64,000 nt of DNA from Ypsolopha sequella (Eukaryota; Arthropoda; Insecta; Lepidoptera; Ypsolophidae), in assembly GCA_934047225.1 (NCBI GenBank), contig OW203997.1, positions 2,838,417 to 2,902,416 of the forward strand, given 5' to 3'. A program made the translations under genes and the position numbers. Under the pieces are notes generated by a model. That model did not search any database. It worked only from the letters and a program-made list of their open reading frames with translations, and was not told where the DNA came from. Positions 33,001-35,735 of the stretch are shown one piece after another (position 1 is the first letter of the stretch; each line of letters begins with the position of its first letter).

Positions 33001-34480
33001 ATTCTCTTCTTTTTGCGTACATAAGTACATACACTACCGCAACTTGCATGTCGCAAAGTCATTTTTCATGATTAAACGTTTACTCTACTTTACTGCTCTT
33101 AAAGACAAGAGCACTAGAGTGGCAGTAAAGGATGATGAAAAACCCGGATATTCATGTCGTACAACACCGGAGCAAACAACTTGAACAAAAAAGCGGCGTA
33201 GTGGGGGAATACTACCAGAAGTGCGTTCATTAAACAACCCTGGGCTGGGTAGGAACACTGGGGTTGTAACGCTGAGTTTTTGAACGGGTTTCGTCGTGTG
33301 ACGACACTCCAAAATGTCAGTTATCATTTTTGCATTATATTTAGTATAATAACGTTGAGAGGACCCCCTCTACACGAAATTTTACGTAAATATATCAACT
33401 ATAACGTTGAGAAGACCCCCTCGGTATGAAAATTAACGTCATTTCATTTACGAAAATTAACGTGAATGTCAGGTGACGTTTGGTGCCTATAACGAACCTT
33501 GCGAACCCTGCTCAGAGTTGATGTTGAAAAAGTCGACACCAGTGTAGCGACACTGTCATTTTTGAACGGTCGGTGTTGAGACGCGAGTTCATTTTTGAAC
33601 GGGTTAGTGTTGCGCCCCGGGTAGGAAACCCAACTCGGTGTGAGTTTATGAACGACTATCAGAAGGTAGACTCGACGACGGAGCGAAAACAGACGCACAC
33701 ATGCATAGACGCGTACGTATGATGATCTCGGCAGAATTTCGTATTGGCATTCGACATTCGACCGACTTCACCCGAGATCGTCGGTCGTACGTACGCGTCT
33801 ATGTGAGCGTGCGCCTGTTTTCGCTAATTATGCGGAGTAAACATTCTGTAAGTGGTTATTTTGTGGTATATTTTGTGGTAACTTTCCCCCACTACACCGT
33901 TTTATTGTTCAACTTGTTAGCCTTTGGCTTTCGTACCGTACGAAGAAGTGGACGTGACATCAACCAAGACACTATTTTCTTACCAATCGGAATATTAACT
34001 TCATGTCGCTCAGGGTTCTTTGTGTTATGTGCCATCAAAACGATCTCATTTTTGAGTTTATTCACAATGTACACGAAGACACCTGTAAGAAAACAGAGGC
34101 TCACAAAAATTTTATTGACGAAACTTGAGAAATCAAATTTACTTACCAGAACTACTTGTGACAGTTTTCAAAACTTGCGCCGTTTCGTACAACAGCGACT
34201 CTAGATCGACCGTTTCTTCGAGGAACAATTTGAATCTATTAATGTCCAAATATGTTTCTTCTTTCGTCTCCTCTTCTTTAAGCCCTTTCCTTTCTATTTG
34301 CGCATAAGGAGCTATAACCCTTCTAGTTACTTTATCCAGTTTCTCGGGGGAAACGAGGAAGTGAGATTGGACTTTGAACATGTTTCTCTTATCCTCATTT
34401 TCAGTTTGATTGATCGTGTCGAGTCTGCTTTTTATTGATCGGACATTTTTCGGGACTGGGTCTGACGTAGTTCTCATCAT
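1..34480 (-). CDS. PDE10A-like: PDE10-type dual GAF-domain cyclic nucleotide phosphodiesterase, 14 exons, 3' end beyond window
   Basis: This gene should hydrolyse cAMP and/or cGMP to the 5'-monophosphate in the cytosol. Coding exons in transcript order, all complement: 34147-34480, 33984-34082, 32700-32902, 31234-31407, 29989-30143, 25829-25992, 20426-20559, 15925-16043, 15007-15138, 14232-14337, 12901-13056, 10568-10747, 9900-9998 and <1-97. Every junction has GT-AG borders and a matching phase, giving about 717 codons. Domain order is an N-terminal region, GAF-A (exons 1-3), GAF-B (exons 5-7) and the catalytic HD domain (exons 9-14). Metal-site motifs seen are PYHNDEH, HDLDH and CTDLA, and the conserved glutamine region is near the left edge. 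From memory the order and spacing match human PDE10A (779 aa) and nematode pde-5, so roughly 50 C-terminal residues are missing. PDE5, 6 or 11 is less likely because the N-terminus aligns to PDE10. The introns are swollen by transposons. Confidence 0.88.
98..1013. other. Intron sequence left of the BEL element, nothing recognised
   Basis: AT-rich intron DNA of the PDE10-like gene. I see no gene, long repeat or clear element ends. The 1014 boundary is the target site of the BEL insertion. Confidence 0.5.
1020..1384 (+). repeat. 5' LTR of BEL element
   Basis: Starts TGTGGTCAACC and ends CCTGGACA. It is 365 bp with TG...CA ends and a 5' flank ending CCAGAC. Confidence 0.95.
1387..1396 (+). other. 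Primer-binding site of BEL element, tRNA-Tyr type
   Basis: TGGTCCTTCG begins two bases after the LTR. Ten bases are complementary to the 3' end ...CGAAGGA-CCA that I recall for animal tRNA-Tyr. The match stops after ten bases. Confidence 0.6.
1440..6875 (+). CDS. BEL/Pao gag-pol polyprotein, apparently intact
   Basis: 1811 residues from the ATG at 1440, the first in frame downstream of the LTR and primer site. An upstream in-frame ATG at 1317 lies inside the LTR. Domains in order: a DUF1759-type Gag region (about 180-350); two zinc knuckles of form CX2CX4HX4C, the first starting at C390; an aspartic protease with LLDEGAT (D496); reverse transcriptase with the YMDD box at 911-914; RNase H; an integrase HHCC zinc region; the integrase core D1473, D1535, E1585; and a C-terminal DUF5641-type tail. 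No stop or frameshift interrupts it. The product would copy element RNA into DNA and integrate it. A single fused gag-pol frame is normal for BEL elements. Confidence 0.95.
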   Translation: MADRENEGSSSKSRKIDKSIKSSKSSYKKSLIEKKNSLDEIQKILDLKEENAREKLRILDEMSAMDSDTSRSSADSQEVWNYSRTKQWVEHHDEETLLPSTILAEQTKPSAQLPPAAPLPSAAENHCLPTNHGDGATGPLSTLPMAQNVKSDSSESDINKLAVALQNTIKNAFSGRDINLPTFDGSTKDWLQFKASFVETSEKYNIQPAENLRRLRLALKGEAKSSVSALLHACSDPERIINALELRFGQAQLIIKEQIRAIKKMNTPKNTRELSVFASEVMNCAAIIKSLKLNEFLHDNELYEQIVLKMCYRLRDKWAEYAEKNMNHHEGALSCVAEFLQREAQLALKFIPEVEPTSLPVGGRSRGGDDYHSRPRFPVHNTSSKGQSVCALCKDSTHSINNCVKFANMSVDDRYLWAKSNRKCFRCLQYTHPAKNCKISKYLHKLLRKVKQDEAGGDAEGPDSVLNVNCEGAMLKVVPVVVHSPRGPIKTFILLDEGATISLVDDSLARQLGSGGRGPSENLNIEGIGSSRHLVKSSRITLKLESTQGEQFDVNVRSMPNLNLKSQYMDKDRLLSYDHIKQNENLVDWYKCGTPTILLGQDNWPLIITRKIYAGRANEPVISETLLGHVVHGNHNYGSPLKVQYIAHISQSKDELHTLVKDHFSLDALGIEPKQRANPLEEKALQILQSTTKKLDSNKWETGLLWNSEVGISPSLPDSSKMALKRFENLENKLVINTQLAEQYKEQIDKLLDNNYAVLEGQQPQLALEKGWFLPHFPVVNPNKPGKVRLVFDCAARVQNVNLNDKLFKGPDLLQSLLGILWGFRLKPVAVSGDIKDMFLRIKMKAEDQQYQKFYWRTPGNPEPPQVYRFTSMLFGAKCSPCSAIFVLNENAKQHQDTYPDAVKAIQTRHYMDDYLDCFDSEAEAVQRVQEVIFIHAQGGFDIVKWASNSAKVLESVPEDKKAQGGIELLSDESVKEKTLGMIWQPATDMLSFNFSMHRVPDKVVAGDERPTKRQMLATVMSVFDPIGLLSPFSIRGKIILQDVWRSGVNWDEKLLDKEFEKWQLWISELRRIKDCQIPRCYSSRTDRAHIELHTFCDSSIKAYAAVCYFRFVYEDGEIKVVLAAAKARVTALKPSSIPRLELQAAVLGARLAHTIAREHNLEIKEKYFWSDSSTTLAWIRSDPRNYKAFVGHRLAEIDELSTVSQWKWVPTAHNSADIATRDISPLDLSQNGLWFSGPEFLKKNMEAWPVEKNKLVPAPEASCEKRAYTIRKKEYTLPDIAAFSSWKRLIYATAYVFLFINKCRKSGDQKLTLQLLEKAEKAWIKKMQEESYTKELACLENKEDLPTDSSIFQLTPVLDEEGIIRLRGRIDRAQSVSLDTKRPIILNGSHQYTKLLIHDYHKKQNHSSTETVVNEIRQKYWLIKMRSTIRSVAHNCQFCKILKAKAIQPPMGDLPHARLQHHQRPFSYCGLDYFGPVEVSIGRRREKRWGALFTCMVTRAVHMEIAGSLTSDSVIMAIRRLTARFGSPTAIYSDNGTNFKGADGELKKAWLELDKEAISKDMLNRGIEWHYNAPTAAHMGGAWERLVQSVKKALSVTLHERAPREEVLATLLAEAELTVNSRPLTFVSVDPRDPEALTPNHFLIGSSSAAPIPGKFDNKDLMLRKQWKISQRLADMFWSRWLKEYLPTLVDRKMKGTADQDIKKKSLVLIADSALPRNMWPRGIVTQVFPGKDNKVRVVEIKTGGGIFRRPVNKIVLLPTDNSDDSHEVSANCLSSGLSRLEQLSGRARGGRTDNSLYTTLNDEIKNKIT
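7535..7548 (+). other. Purine-rich tract before 3' LTR
   Basis: CAGGGATGGGGCA immediately precedes the 3' LTR start at 7549. It is the likely plus-strand primer (polypurine tract). Confidence 0.55.
7549..7913 (+). repeat. 3' LTR of BEL element
   Basis: 365 bp, same sequence as the 5' LTR as far as I can read. It is followed by the second copy of CCAGAC. Confidence 0.95.
7920..8520 (+). mobile_element. Probable 3' end of a non-LTR retrotransposon with an internal 91-bp tandem duplication
   Basis: Two tandem copies of a segment containing CATCAAATAGTTGTGACAGG lie at about 7936-8125. The stretch ends with an AATAAA signal and a (TTTGAA)n-like tail near 8500, the usual look of a non-LTR 3' end. 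No protein remnant was recognised. The BEL element inserted at its left side. Confidence 0.4.
8521..8874. other. Intron sequence, nothing recognised apart from an outer repeat end
   Basis: AT-rich. The last 30 bases (about 8847-8880) match the terminus of the foldback at 9420-9714 (ATTAACATTATATCATTGCA). Confidence 0.4.
8884..9408. mobile_element. 525-bp MITE with 53-bp terminal inverted repeats
   Basis: The ends are ATGGATAAATCGCCAAGTGT... and its reverse complement, about 53 bp long with one mismatch. It is flanked by CGCAAAAAT (8875-8883) and CGCAAAGAT (9409-9417), a 9-bp target duplication with one change; an 8-bp hAT-type site is also compatible. No coding capacity. Confidence 0.8.
9420..9714. 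repeat. Foldback element with 65-bp arms enclosing a tRNA-like sequence
   Basis: The arms at 9420-9484 and 9650-9714 are reverse complements with about five mismatches (arm core TATAGAAACGCAGAAAGAAA). The enclosed 165 bp includes a tRNA-like stretch at 9579-9651. A third copy of the arm tip lies at 8847-8880, left of the neighbouring MITE. Confidence 0.75.
9579..9651 (+). other. Degenerate tRNA-like / SINE-head sequence
   Basis: TAGCTCAGTGGTTAGAGC is a good A box with a paired D stem. GGTTCGTATCCC is a B box with one change from the consensus. The anticodon-arm position reads CCGGTAA (GGT if taken literally), but the acceptor and T stems pair poorly and U33 is missing. It is therefore a tRNA-derived SINE head or pseudo-tRNA, not a working tRNA gene. 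Confidence 0.6.
9900..9998 (-). CDS. PDE10A-like: PDE10-like exon 13
   Basis: 33 codons, phase 0. It encodes GILMTTSDLSGSCKPFDITK, then QITESVYEEFYNQ. This matches the PDE block 'LMMTACDL...K.W.VT' (TSDL here for ACDL) that lines the substrate pocket. Donor GTTAATC. Confidence 0.9.
9999..10567. other. Intron 12 of the PDE10-like gene, nothing recognised
   Basis: 569 bp between exons 13 and 12. No element ends or further coding sequence seen. Confidence 0.5.
10568..10747 (-). CDS. PDE10A-like: PDE10-like exon 12 (third metal ligand)
   Basis: 60 codons in phase 0. It encodes DKNILCKLSIMDRDRILEEM and NILCTDLAIYFQIRAQL, then FDWTDIDHRKMLK. The aspartate in CTDLA corresponds to the metal-coordinating residue of 'ATDLA' in other PDEs. 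Donor GTAAAA. Confidence 0.9.
10806..10825. repeat. Poly-C tract in intron
   Basis: An unbroken run of about 19 C between exons 12 and 11. Similar runs occur at 14403, 14446, 14752, 14804 and 32931. Confidence 0.9.
10898..11421. mobile_element. 524-bp MITE, ends GACATCGGATT...AATCCGATGTC
   Basis: Terminal inverted repeats GACATCGGATTTTATGCA and its near reverse complement. The direct repeat AATAAGTA lies next to the left end and four bases past the right end, so a target duplication is plausible but not exact. Confidence 0.55.
11640..11750 (+). mobile_element. Possible non-LTR 3' tail
   Basis: AATAAATATTTTCACTTTC followed by repeated ATTTTC units, resembling a non-LTR retrotransposon 3' terminus. 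Short and without coding remnant. Confidence 0.3.
11780..12500 (+). repeat. Lepidopteran-type interspersed repeat enclosing a 30-bp minisatellite
   Basis: It begins near 11820 and ends ...ACGGAACCCTGAGGGCACGA then a TCGCACCTAACCGG end. The same end types (GGAACC start, TCGCAC...GGCCGG end) recur at 26905-28622 and 41690-42270. Inside, 12124-12288 is about five units of a 30-31-bp minisatellite with core GACCCACAAAACCTATAGG. Confidence 0.55.
12639..12800. repeat. Short foldback in intron
   Basis: TTACAGAATATTTAGGTTC at the left is inverted near 12774-12799 (GGAACCTAGATATTCTGTAA). A MITE-like foldback of about 160 bp. Confidence 0.4.
12901..13056 (-). CDS. PDE10A-like: PDE10-like exon 11 (HD signature of catalytic site)
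   Basis: 52 codons, phase 0 at both ends. It encodes TAALMLSGLCHDLDHPGFNN, then NFLTLMKHPLSQMYRNST and LEYHH. The HDxxHxxxxN signature that binds the catalytic metals is present. The residue after HDLDH is proline where most PDEs, as I recall them, have arginine. Confidence 0.92.
13328..13806 (+). pseudogene. Remnant of a Tc1-like transposase N-terminus
   Basis: From about 13490 the frame reads VIFKVAEYFNKIKADRESFE, then a helix-turn-helix-like TGYSKRTVHSVISAG. It stops at 13682 and continues in the same frame with SPKKPKVIKKKHVVDDFD before a second stop near 13804. The style (helix-turn-helix, basic linker, 'DDFD') is that of transposase N-termini I recall as common in Lepidoptera. No catalytic core remains. 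Confidence 0.45.
13807..14231. other. Intron sequence, nothing recognised
   Basis: No gene or repeat structure identified between the transposase remnant and exon 10. Confidence 0.4.
14232..14337 (-). CDS. PDE10A-like: PDE10-like exon 10 (YHN metal-site histidine)
   Basis: It encodes CYRRNPYHNDEHAFCFTHTM, then FLVLSRNQGFFDFVE. PYHN is the family signature carrying the catalytic histidine; the second histidine of the H-x3-H (HNDEH) is kept. Donor GTGAGA, phase 2 in and 0 out. A PIF-type MITE begins 19 nt beyond the acceptor. Confidence 0.88.
14357..14848. mobile_element. 492-bp PIF/Harbinger-type MITE
   Basis: Ends GGGATCGTTCAACAATTACG and its reverse complement (26 bp, one mismatch), flanked by TTA at 14354-14356 and 14849-14851. 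A 3-bp TWA target site with GGG ends is typical of PIF/Harbinger. It contains four poly-C runs. It begins 19 nt from the acceptor of exon 10 and makes up most of that intron. Confidence 0.75.
15007..15138 (-). CDS. PDE10A-like: PDE10-like exon 9 (first helices of catalytic domain)
   Basis: It encodes NFDYHISEGSRDEMPGLICY and MFFETFADRNFEKSAMADFV, ending in phase 2 at GTATGT. This aligns with PDE10A '[20 protein letters not shown]...'. A short partial copy of this exon (15153-15192) sits 15 nt upstream in the adjoining intron. Confidence 0.83.
15153..15192 (-). pseudogene. Partial duplicate of PDE10-like exon 9
   Basis: AAGAACATGTAGCA, then CATCTCATCGCGGCTGCCTT, repeats two parts of exon 9 (15074-15119) with the intervening 13 bp missing. 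It lies 15 nt into the intron and is too short to be spliced. Confidence 0.7.
15194..15352. repeat. Foldback element in intron 8
   Basis: TATAGAACAACTTTTACTAT at the left is inverted at the right end (ATAGTAAAAGTTGTTCTATA), enclosing about 95 bp. Confidence 0.7.
15353..15924. other. Intron 8 remainder, nothing recognised
   Basis: AT-rich without identifiable structure. Confidence 0.4.
15925..16043 (-). CDS. PDE10A-like: PDE10-like exon 8 (linker before catalytic domain)
   Basis: It encodes NNLNNVYSELMRLHLVPCKH, then EFEELMDTDG to PPANFR. It is less conserved, but its position and phase (0 in, 2 out, donor GTTAGT) fit the helical stalk between GAF-B and the catalytic domain. Confidence 0.75.
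16300..16570 (-). mobile_element. 3' end fragment of a non-LTR retrotransposon
   Basis: AATAAACACTTTATTGCACA at the start is, on the minus strand, a typical '...GTGCAATAAAGTGTTTATT' 3' terminus. The same end recurs at 20583, where it also abuts host exon sequence. Confidence 0.5.
17056..17753. mobile_element. 698-bp MITE with about 40-bp inverted repeats
   Basis: AGTAGCCGTCAATAGAAATT...AATGTAAACAAA at the left, its inverse at 17714-17753. No frame worth calling inside. Target duplication not clear. Confidence 0.65.
17754..19157. other. Intron 7 sequence, nothing recognised
   Basis: About 1.4 kb of AT-rich DNA without a clear repeat boundary or coding stretch. Confidence 0.4.
19158..19400. 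mobile_element. Diverged palindromic MITE (ACAAGGTGA family)
   Basis: TGTGACTTTTGTTGATATAG at the left is inverted at the right (CTATATCAACAAAAGTCACC). Its internal 'AATTCATACTGGAGGCTTGG' is shared with the five full palindromic copies elsewhere in the window. Confidence 0.6.
19596..19790 (-). pseudogene. C-terminal fragment of a non-LTR retrotransposon reverse-transcriptase ORF
   Basis: The frame reads SFTVNAVRLWNEFPQTLDLP, then SVSSFRYNLKKKYL and a stop. 'S[FV].V.A.RLWN.LP...PS..SF...LKK' is the usual C-terminus of jockey/CR1-like ORF2 proteins. Only about 60 codons remain. Confidence 0.7.
19850..20345 (+). mobile_element. Lepidopteran RTE-type 3' end followed by a SINE-like piece
   Basis: AAGGCTTATGTCCAGCAGTG (20197) followed by GACGAACTAGGCTGATGGATG is the 3' end of a very common lepidopteran non-LTR family as I recall it. 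The next piece, with GGAGGGGTAAGCAAAGGCTA and CTACGATCCTGACACACCTT, resembles sequences also present near 30960 (inverted) and 39620. Confidence 0.5.
20426..20559 (-). CDS. PDE10A-like: PDE10-like exon 7 (end of GAF-B)
   Basis: It encodes GVVQLMNKTNSKAFNTEDLE, then FKVFVRYCSLIVHFSN and ends KKCFN before the donor GTAAGC. This is the closing strand and helix of GAF-B ('VIGVVQMVNK...' in PDE10A). Phase 1 in, phase 0 out. Confidence 0.87.
20578..20690 (-). mobile_element. 3' end fragment of non-LTR element
   Basis: ATAATAAACACTTTATTGCA, the same terminus as at 16305, starting 19 bp beyond exon 7. Confidence 0.5.
21273..22112 (+). CDS. Unrecognised small three-exon gene nested antisense in PDE10-like intron 6
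   Basis: Three exons fit together: 21273-21366 (ATG; donor GTAAGT), 21451-21568 (acceptor TTTTCTAG; donor GTATGT) and 22070-22112 (acceptor TATTTTCAG; stop TGA). Phases are 1 then 2 and match at both junctions. The total is 84 codons. The product starts MSNSSKSSNKRKTDEASCWR, continues GNGVHPQVVQIWRDLALQNT and ends AHGSEAIDASDT. No signal peptide, membrane segment or known domain is evident. The N-terminus is serine/lysine-rich and the middle could be helical. I do not recognise the family. It could be a real small gene or a fragment of an undescribed element. Confidence 0.35.
22113..22980. other. Intron 6 sequence, mostly unassigned
   Basis: Includes a segment at 22678-22730 (ACAAGGTGAAATTCAATCAA) that recurs at 25157. 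No gene recognised. Confidence 0.4.
22981..23295. repeat. Direct duplication in intron 6
   Basis: GAGAGCAACTACGATGTTAT through ATTGAAGTGTG at 22981-23100 is repeated at 23110-23285, the second copy carrying an extra stretch of about 60 bp. Confidence 0.75.
23790..24015. mobile_element. Lepidopteran interspersed repeat
   Basis: GGTGAAGGAAAACATCGTAA near 23802 and the hairpin-forming GTGTACCGAGTGTGGACTGT (inverted as CAGTTCACACTCGGAACACC) to 24010. Relatives of the second part occur at 31090-31205 and 40985-41105. Confidence 0.5.
24285..24553. mobile_element. Palindromic MITE, copy 1 (ACAAGGTGA family)
   Basis: TATACAAGGTGA... with its inverse TCACCTTGTATA. Both halves pair almost throughout, so this 270-bp element is a near-complete hairpin. 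Confidence 0.85.
24857..25122. mobile_element. Palindromic MITE, copy 2
   Basis: Same termini and internal landmarks as copy 1; the left arm is damaged near 24885. Confidence 0.8.
25370..25785 (-). repeat. 420-bp interspersed repeat, copy next to exon 6
   Basis: Contains TTGATAGCAAAGGACACATT and ends CATAATTTAATCTAAGCGAA. Other copies lie at 32474-32670 (left-truncated) and 52650-53066. It ends 44 bp from the exon 6 donor. Confidence 0.75.
25829..25992 (-). CDS. PDE10A-like: PDE10-like exon 6 (GAF-B core)
   Basis: It encodes AEQSPAAYVARTGETLNLRN, then AYTDPRFHKEVDPVTG and ending APILDKNGVI. The 'VARTGE.LN...DPRF..EVD' block is the hallmark of PDE GAF domains and is nearly colinear with PDE10A. 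It enters in phase 2 after exon 5 and leaves in phase 1 (donor GTGAGG). The acceptor TTTCAG lies only 13 nt from the edge of a MITE (26006-26240), which must therefore supply the branch point. Confidence 0.9.
26006..26240. mobile_element. Palindromic MITE, copy 3, abutting exon 6 splice acceptor
   Basis: TATACAAGGTGACTTTTTGA at the left, inverse at the right, inserted 13 nt upstream (in gene sense) of exon 6. Confidence 0.85.
26287..26525. mobile_element. Foldback MITE with about 73-bp arms
   Basis: CATTGTTTAAAAAACACTTG at the left is inverted at the right end; the inner arm carries GCCCGACCGGTTTCGCTGTA. The outer ACACTTGTACTT and inner ACCGGTTT motifs are shared with the foldback at 55672-55881. 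Confidence 0.8.
26656..26880. repeat. Direct repeat, copy 1 of a 225-bp intron segment
   Basis: ATGACCTCGTAAGCGAATGC through GAGTAAAAAGGTGACTTAAG, repeated at 28645-28866 next to the exon array. About 93 percent identical by eye. Confidence 0.85.
26905..28622 (+). repeat. Lepidopteran-type interspersed repeat with internal insertion
   Basis: It opens with TTTAGGGTTCGGTAGTACCT and closes with GAGTCTGACTCGCACTTGGC near 28600. The inverse arrangement is at 41690-42270. Two internal segments (27060-27280, 27340-27560) are tandem relatives. A diverged MITE occupies about 27885-28130. Confidence 0.5.
28645..28866. repeat. Direct repeat, copy 2, adjoining the exon array
   Basis: Second copy of 26656-26880. 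Its right end (TTTAATCATTTTT) passes directly into the first, truncated exon copy. Confidence 0.85.
28862..29988 (-). repeat. Seven extra tandem copies (163-bp unit) of PDE10-like exon 5
   Basis: The anchor CCATCATGG recurs at 29033, 29196, 29359, 29522 (as TCATCATGG), 29685, 29848 and 30011, always exactly 163 bp apart. Each unit holds about 148 bp of exon 5, its donor GTGAGTATC and 15 bp that end TTCAG before the next copy. The leftmost copy (from about 28862) lacks the donor end. The copies differ from one another at only a few positions. 163 is not a multiple of three, and read-through meets TGA right after the first exon, so the copies cannot extend the protein in tandem. Confidence 0.95.
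29989..30143 (-). CDS. PDE10A-like: PDE10-like exon 5 (start of GAF-B), the spliceable copy of a tandemly amplified exon
   Basis: Acceptor CATGGCAG precedes GCA GTA GTA AAG, so the exon enters in phase 0. It leaves in phase 2 at the donor GTGAGTATC. It encodes AVVKSFLGAMRSSFYIID, then RNHPGEQLMADMWDDG and a lysine-rich end, aligning with PDE10A 'NLVNADRCALFQVD...'. Reading through the donor hits TGA at once. This copy differs from the seven downstream tandem copies at about seven or eight positions (four amino-acid changes), whereas those copies are almost identical to each other. Confidence 0.87.
30241..30558. repeat. Foldback element in intron 4
   Basis: GGTCCAAGCGCCGCC at the left and GCGCGGCGCTTGGACC at the right are inverted. 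Inside, GACATAATGTAGTCCTCAAG is inverted near 30493-30512. Confidence 0.7.
31234..31407 (-). CDS. PDE10A-like: PDE10-like exon 4 (linker helix between GAF-A and GAF-B)
   Basis: 58 codons, phase 0 at both ends (acceptor TCTATTGCAG, donor GTAAGG). The segment CGAAVHQAQARITLQKSAHL through LLALLQSYFCDLASFDTMVT matches the PDE10A 'SVAIHQVQV...' linker helix and the first helix of GAF-B. Confidence 0.87.
31521..31675. mobile_element. 155-bp MITE in intron 3
   Basis: CTCTACCGCGTAATTCTCAT at the left, inverse (ATGAGAATTACGCGGTAGAC) at the right. Confidence 0.7.
31740..31795. repeat. AAAT microsatellite, possibly a non-LTR tail
   Basis: Repeated AAAT units after TGTAGTATAAATGTAAATAA. Confidence 0.7.
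31796..32473. other. Intron 3 sequence, nothing recognised
   Basis: No gene, element end or repeat boundary identified. Confidence 0.4.
32474..32670 (-). repeat. 420-bp interspersed repeat, truncated copy next to exon 3
   Basis: Begins TTGATAGCAAAGGACACATT and ends CTAAGCGAA 30 bp from the exon 3 donor. About 93 percent identical to 25607-25785. Confidence 0.75.
32700..32902 (-). CDS. PDE10A-like: PDE10-like exon 3 (end of GAF-A)
   Basis: It encodes AGKVAAAHVAFTKEYLVLDD through CMPVVKPDG to AVLELYRICDDPYDS, a typical GAF C-terminal half. The donor GTGAGT leaves in phase 0. The chosen acceptor is CCACGCAG at 32903. A second AG six nucleotides inside (end at 32896) would drop two residues and keep the frame, so a NAGNAG-like alternative is possible. 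A 14-nt C tract lies in the intron about 30 nt upstream. Confidence 0.87.
33681..33824. repeat. Foldback element in intron 2
   Basis: GCATAGACGCGTACGTATGA at the left is inverted as CGTACGTACGCGTCTATGTG at the right; arms about 48 bp. In the same intron, a short direct repeat AACGTTGAGA...GACCCCCTC occurs at 33352 and 33402. Confidence 0.65.
33984..34082 (-). CDS. PDE10A-like: PDE10-like exon 2 (GAF-A core)
   Basis: Ninety-nine nucleotides between a TTCTTACAG acceptor and a GTAAGAAA donor, entered and left in phase 1. It encodes GVFVYIVNKLKNEIVLMAHN and onward to IPIG, which aligns with the PDE10A segment between the first GAF-A helix and its 'YVAKS' strand. Without this exon the GAF-A domain would lack about 33 residues. 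It is found only by splice logic because it is short. Confidence 0.82.
34147..34480 (-). CDS. PDE10A-like: PDE10-like exon 1 (start codon, N-terminal region, start of GAF-A)
   Basis: The exon opens with two methionines at 34480 and encodes about 111 residues, ending in phase 1 at the donor GTAAGT (34146). The segment MFKVQSHFLVSPEKLDKV resembles the PDE10 N-terminal region, and LESLLYETAQVLKTV is the first helix of GAF-A. No in-frame upstream exon was identified, so the choice of start is an inference. The true start could lie in an upstream exon with an alternative N-terminus, as is common in PDE genes. Confidence 0.8.
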
Positions 34481-35192
34481 TTTAACCGAAATAAAAATAA
34501 CTTGGAAATAAGTAAATCGGTTGCGATTTTGACGTGTTTTATGACAATTTTATTTTATTACATAAGTCGCTTGCAAACATTGTAAGATGTATGACCTAAG
34601 AAAGTTGTCCAAGCAGCATTTAGCTTTTAAAAAAATCAGGTCATTCTCAGATACTTACGAATAATAATTATGTAAATAACGAAAAAAAATTACAATTATT
34701 CATAACGAGTGAAAAACACAAAATTCCTTAAATATAATTTCCAAATTCTGATACATAATTATTTACACACAGCTTGTATTGATATTAACTTTTTACAAAA
34801 AATCATAATTTACATCAGTGTCCTTATTATCCTAAGCATACAACTTTGCATGCATGTATAAAAATATTAAAAACAATAATATTAATTGTGACATATATTT
34901 TTGTTGATTCACACATTGTCAAACATTTGTCAGATATTTTTATTGTGCAAGTGGCGTTTAGTCTCAAACTTGATAAAACTATTTCACTTATATAAAGAAA
35001 CATTAATATAATTTCACCTTGCTATTAACAACCTATTGCAAATGGCAATATATAAGGTAAGTAAACCGCGTAACTGATAGCCGTTCATACATTAACACTT
35101 TCGTCAGGTTCCAACACTGACAGCAGGATAGCGTATACAATTTTAACGCGTGCGACAGAGATGGCATTAGAACCAGTGTCGCGACCCCGGCA
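34481..35192. other. Upstream region of the PDE10-like gene
   Basis: Presumed 5' untranslated and promoter DNA. AT-rich; I cannot identify a TATA box or initiator with confidence. From about 35050 the sequence GTAAGTAAACCGCGTAACTG is loosely inverted near 38750, suggesting a foldback into which the Transib element inserted. Confidence 0.35.
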
Positions 35193-35197
35193 TATCG

Positions 35198-35600
35198 CAC
35201 GGTGGGCTGAAATCGAAATTTAGTGGAATTAGCGATGCATAAAAACCAACTTTACTTTTCAGATTTTTTGTTGATACTACCGTATTCTACTAATTACGTA
35301 GATGATTTTTTTCTAATGATTTTTCTTTCTAGTACTTATATTTTCGCCAATAAACGCCTTTGTTTATTTTTTTGTATGGAGAAAAACACATTTGGTGATT
35401 TTATTCAAAAGTCTCAAAAAATCTCAACATATGGATTGAGGATTCTAATAGTCTGTATGTTTAGCTTTCACCATACCCAAGGAGTGGCCTCGCAAATCCT
35501 CGCAACCGAGCTAAAACGTGACCAACTTAATAGTGTAGTTGTGTCCATACATTTTGTTAAGAATCATAAGTTTGTCGTAGACATTTTTGAAGATTTCTAG
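35198..35600. repeat. Left terminal inverted repeat of Transib element
   Basis: Pairs with 38203-38605. A 125-codon frame here and its counterpart on the other arm are shadows of the repeat, not genes. Confidence 0.9.
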
Positions 35601-35735
35601 AAAATTGATTATGTACTCTATTCCACACCACCTAGGAGGTTGAATACTAGGCGCGTTTTTTTTATAGTGGTATCCCCAGTAGGCCTTATCCACTCAGGTA
35701 AGAAGCACAATTATATTCTTACAAATAATTGTTGT

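Noticed and set aside
33701..34204. 167-codon plus-strand frame
   Set aside because: It runs antisense across PDE10-like exon 2 and a foldback; no family resemblance.
35223..35600. 125-codon plus-strand frame, with a 99-codon twin at 38281-38580 on the other strand
   Set aside because: Both are the same sequence read from the two arms of the Transib terminal repeat, and the similarity comes from the inverted repeat. No conserved protein features.
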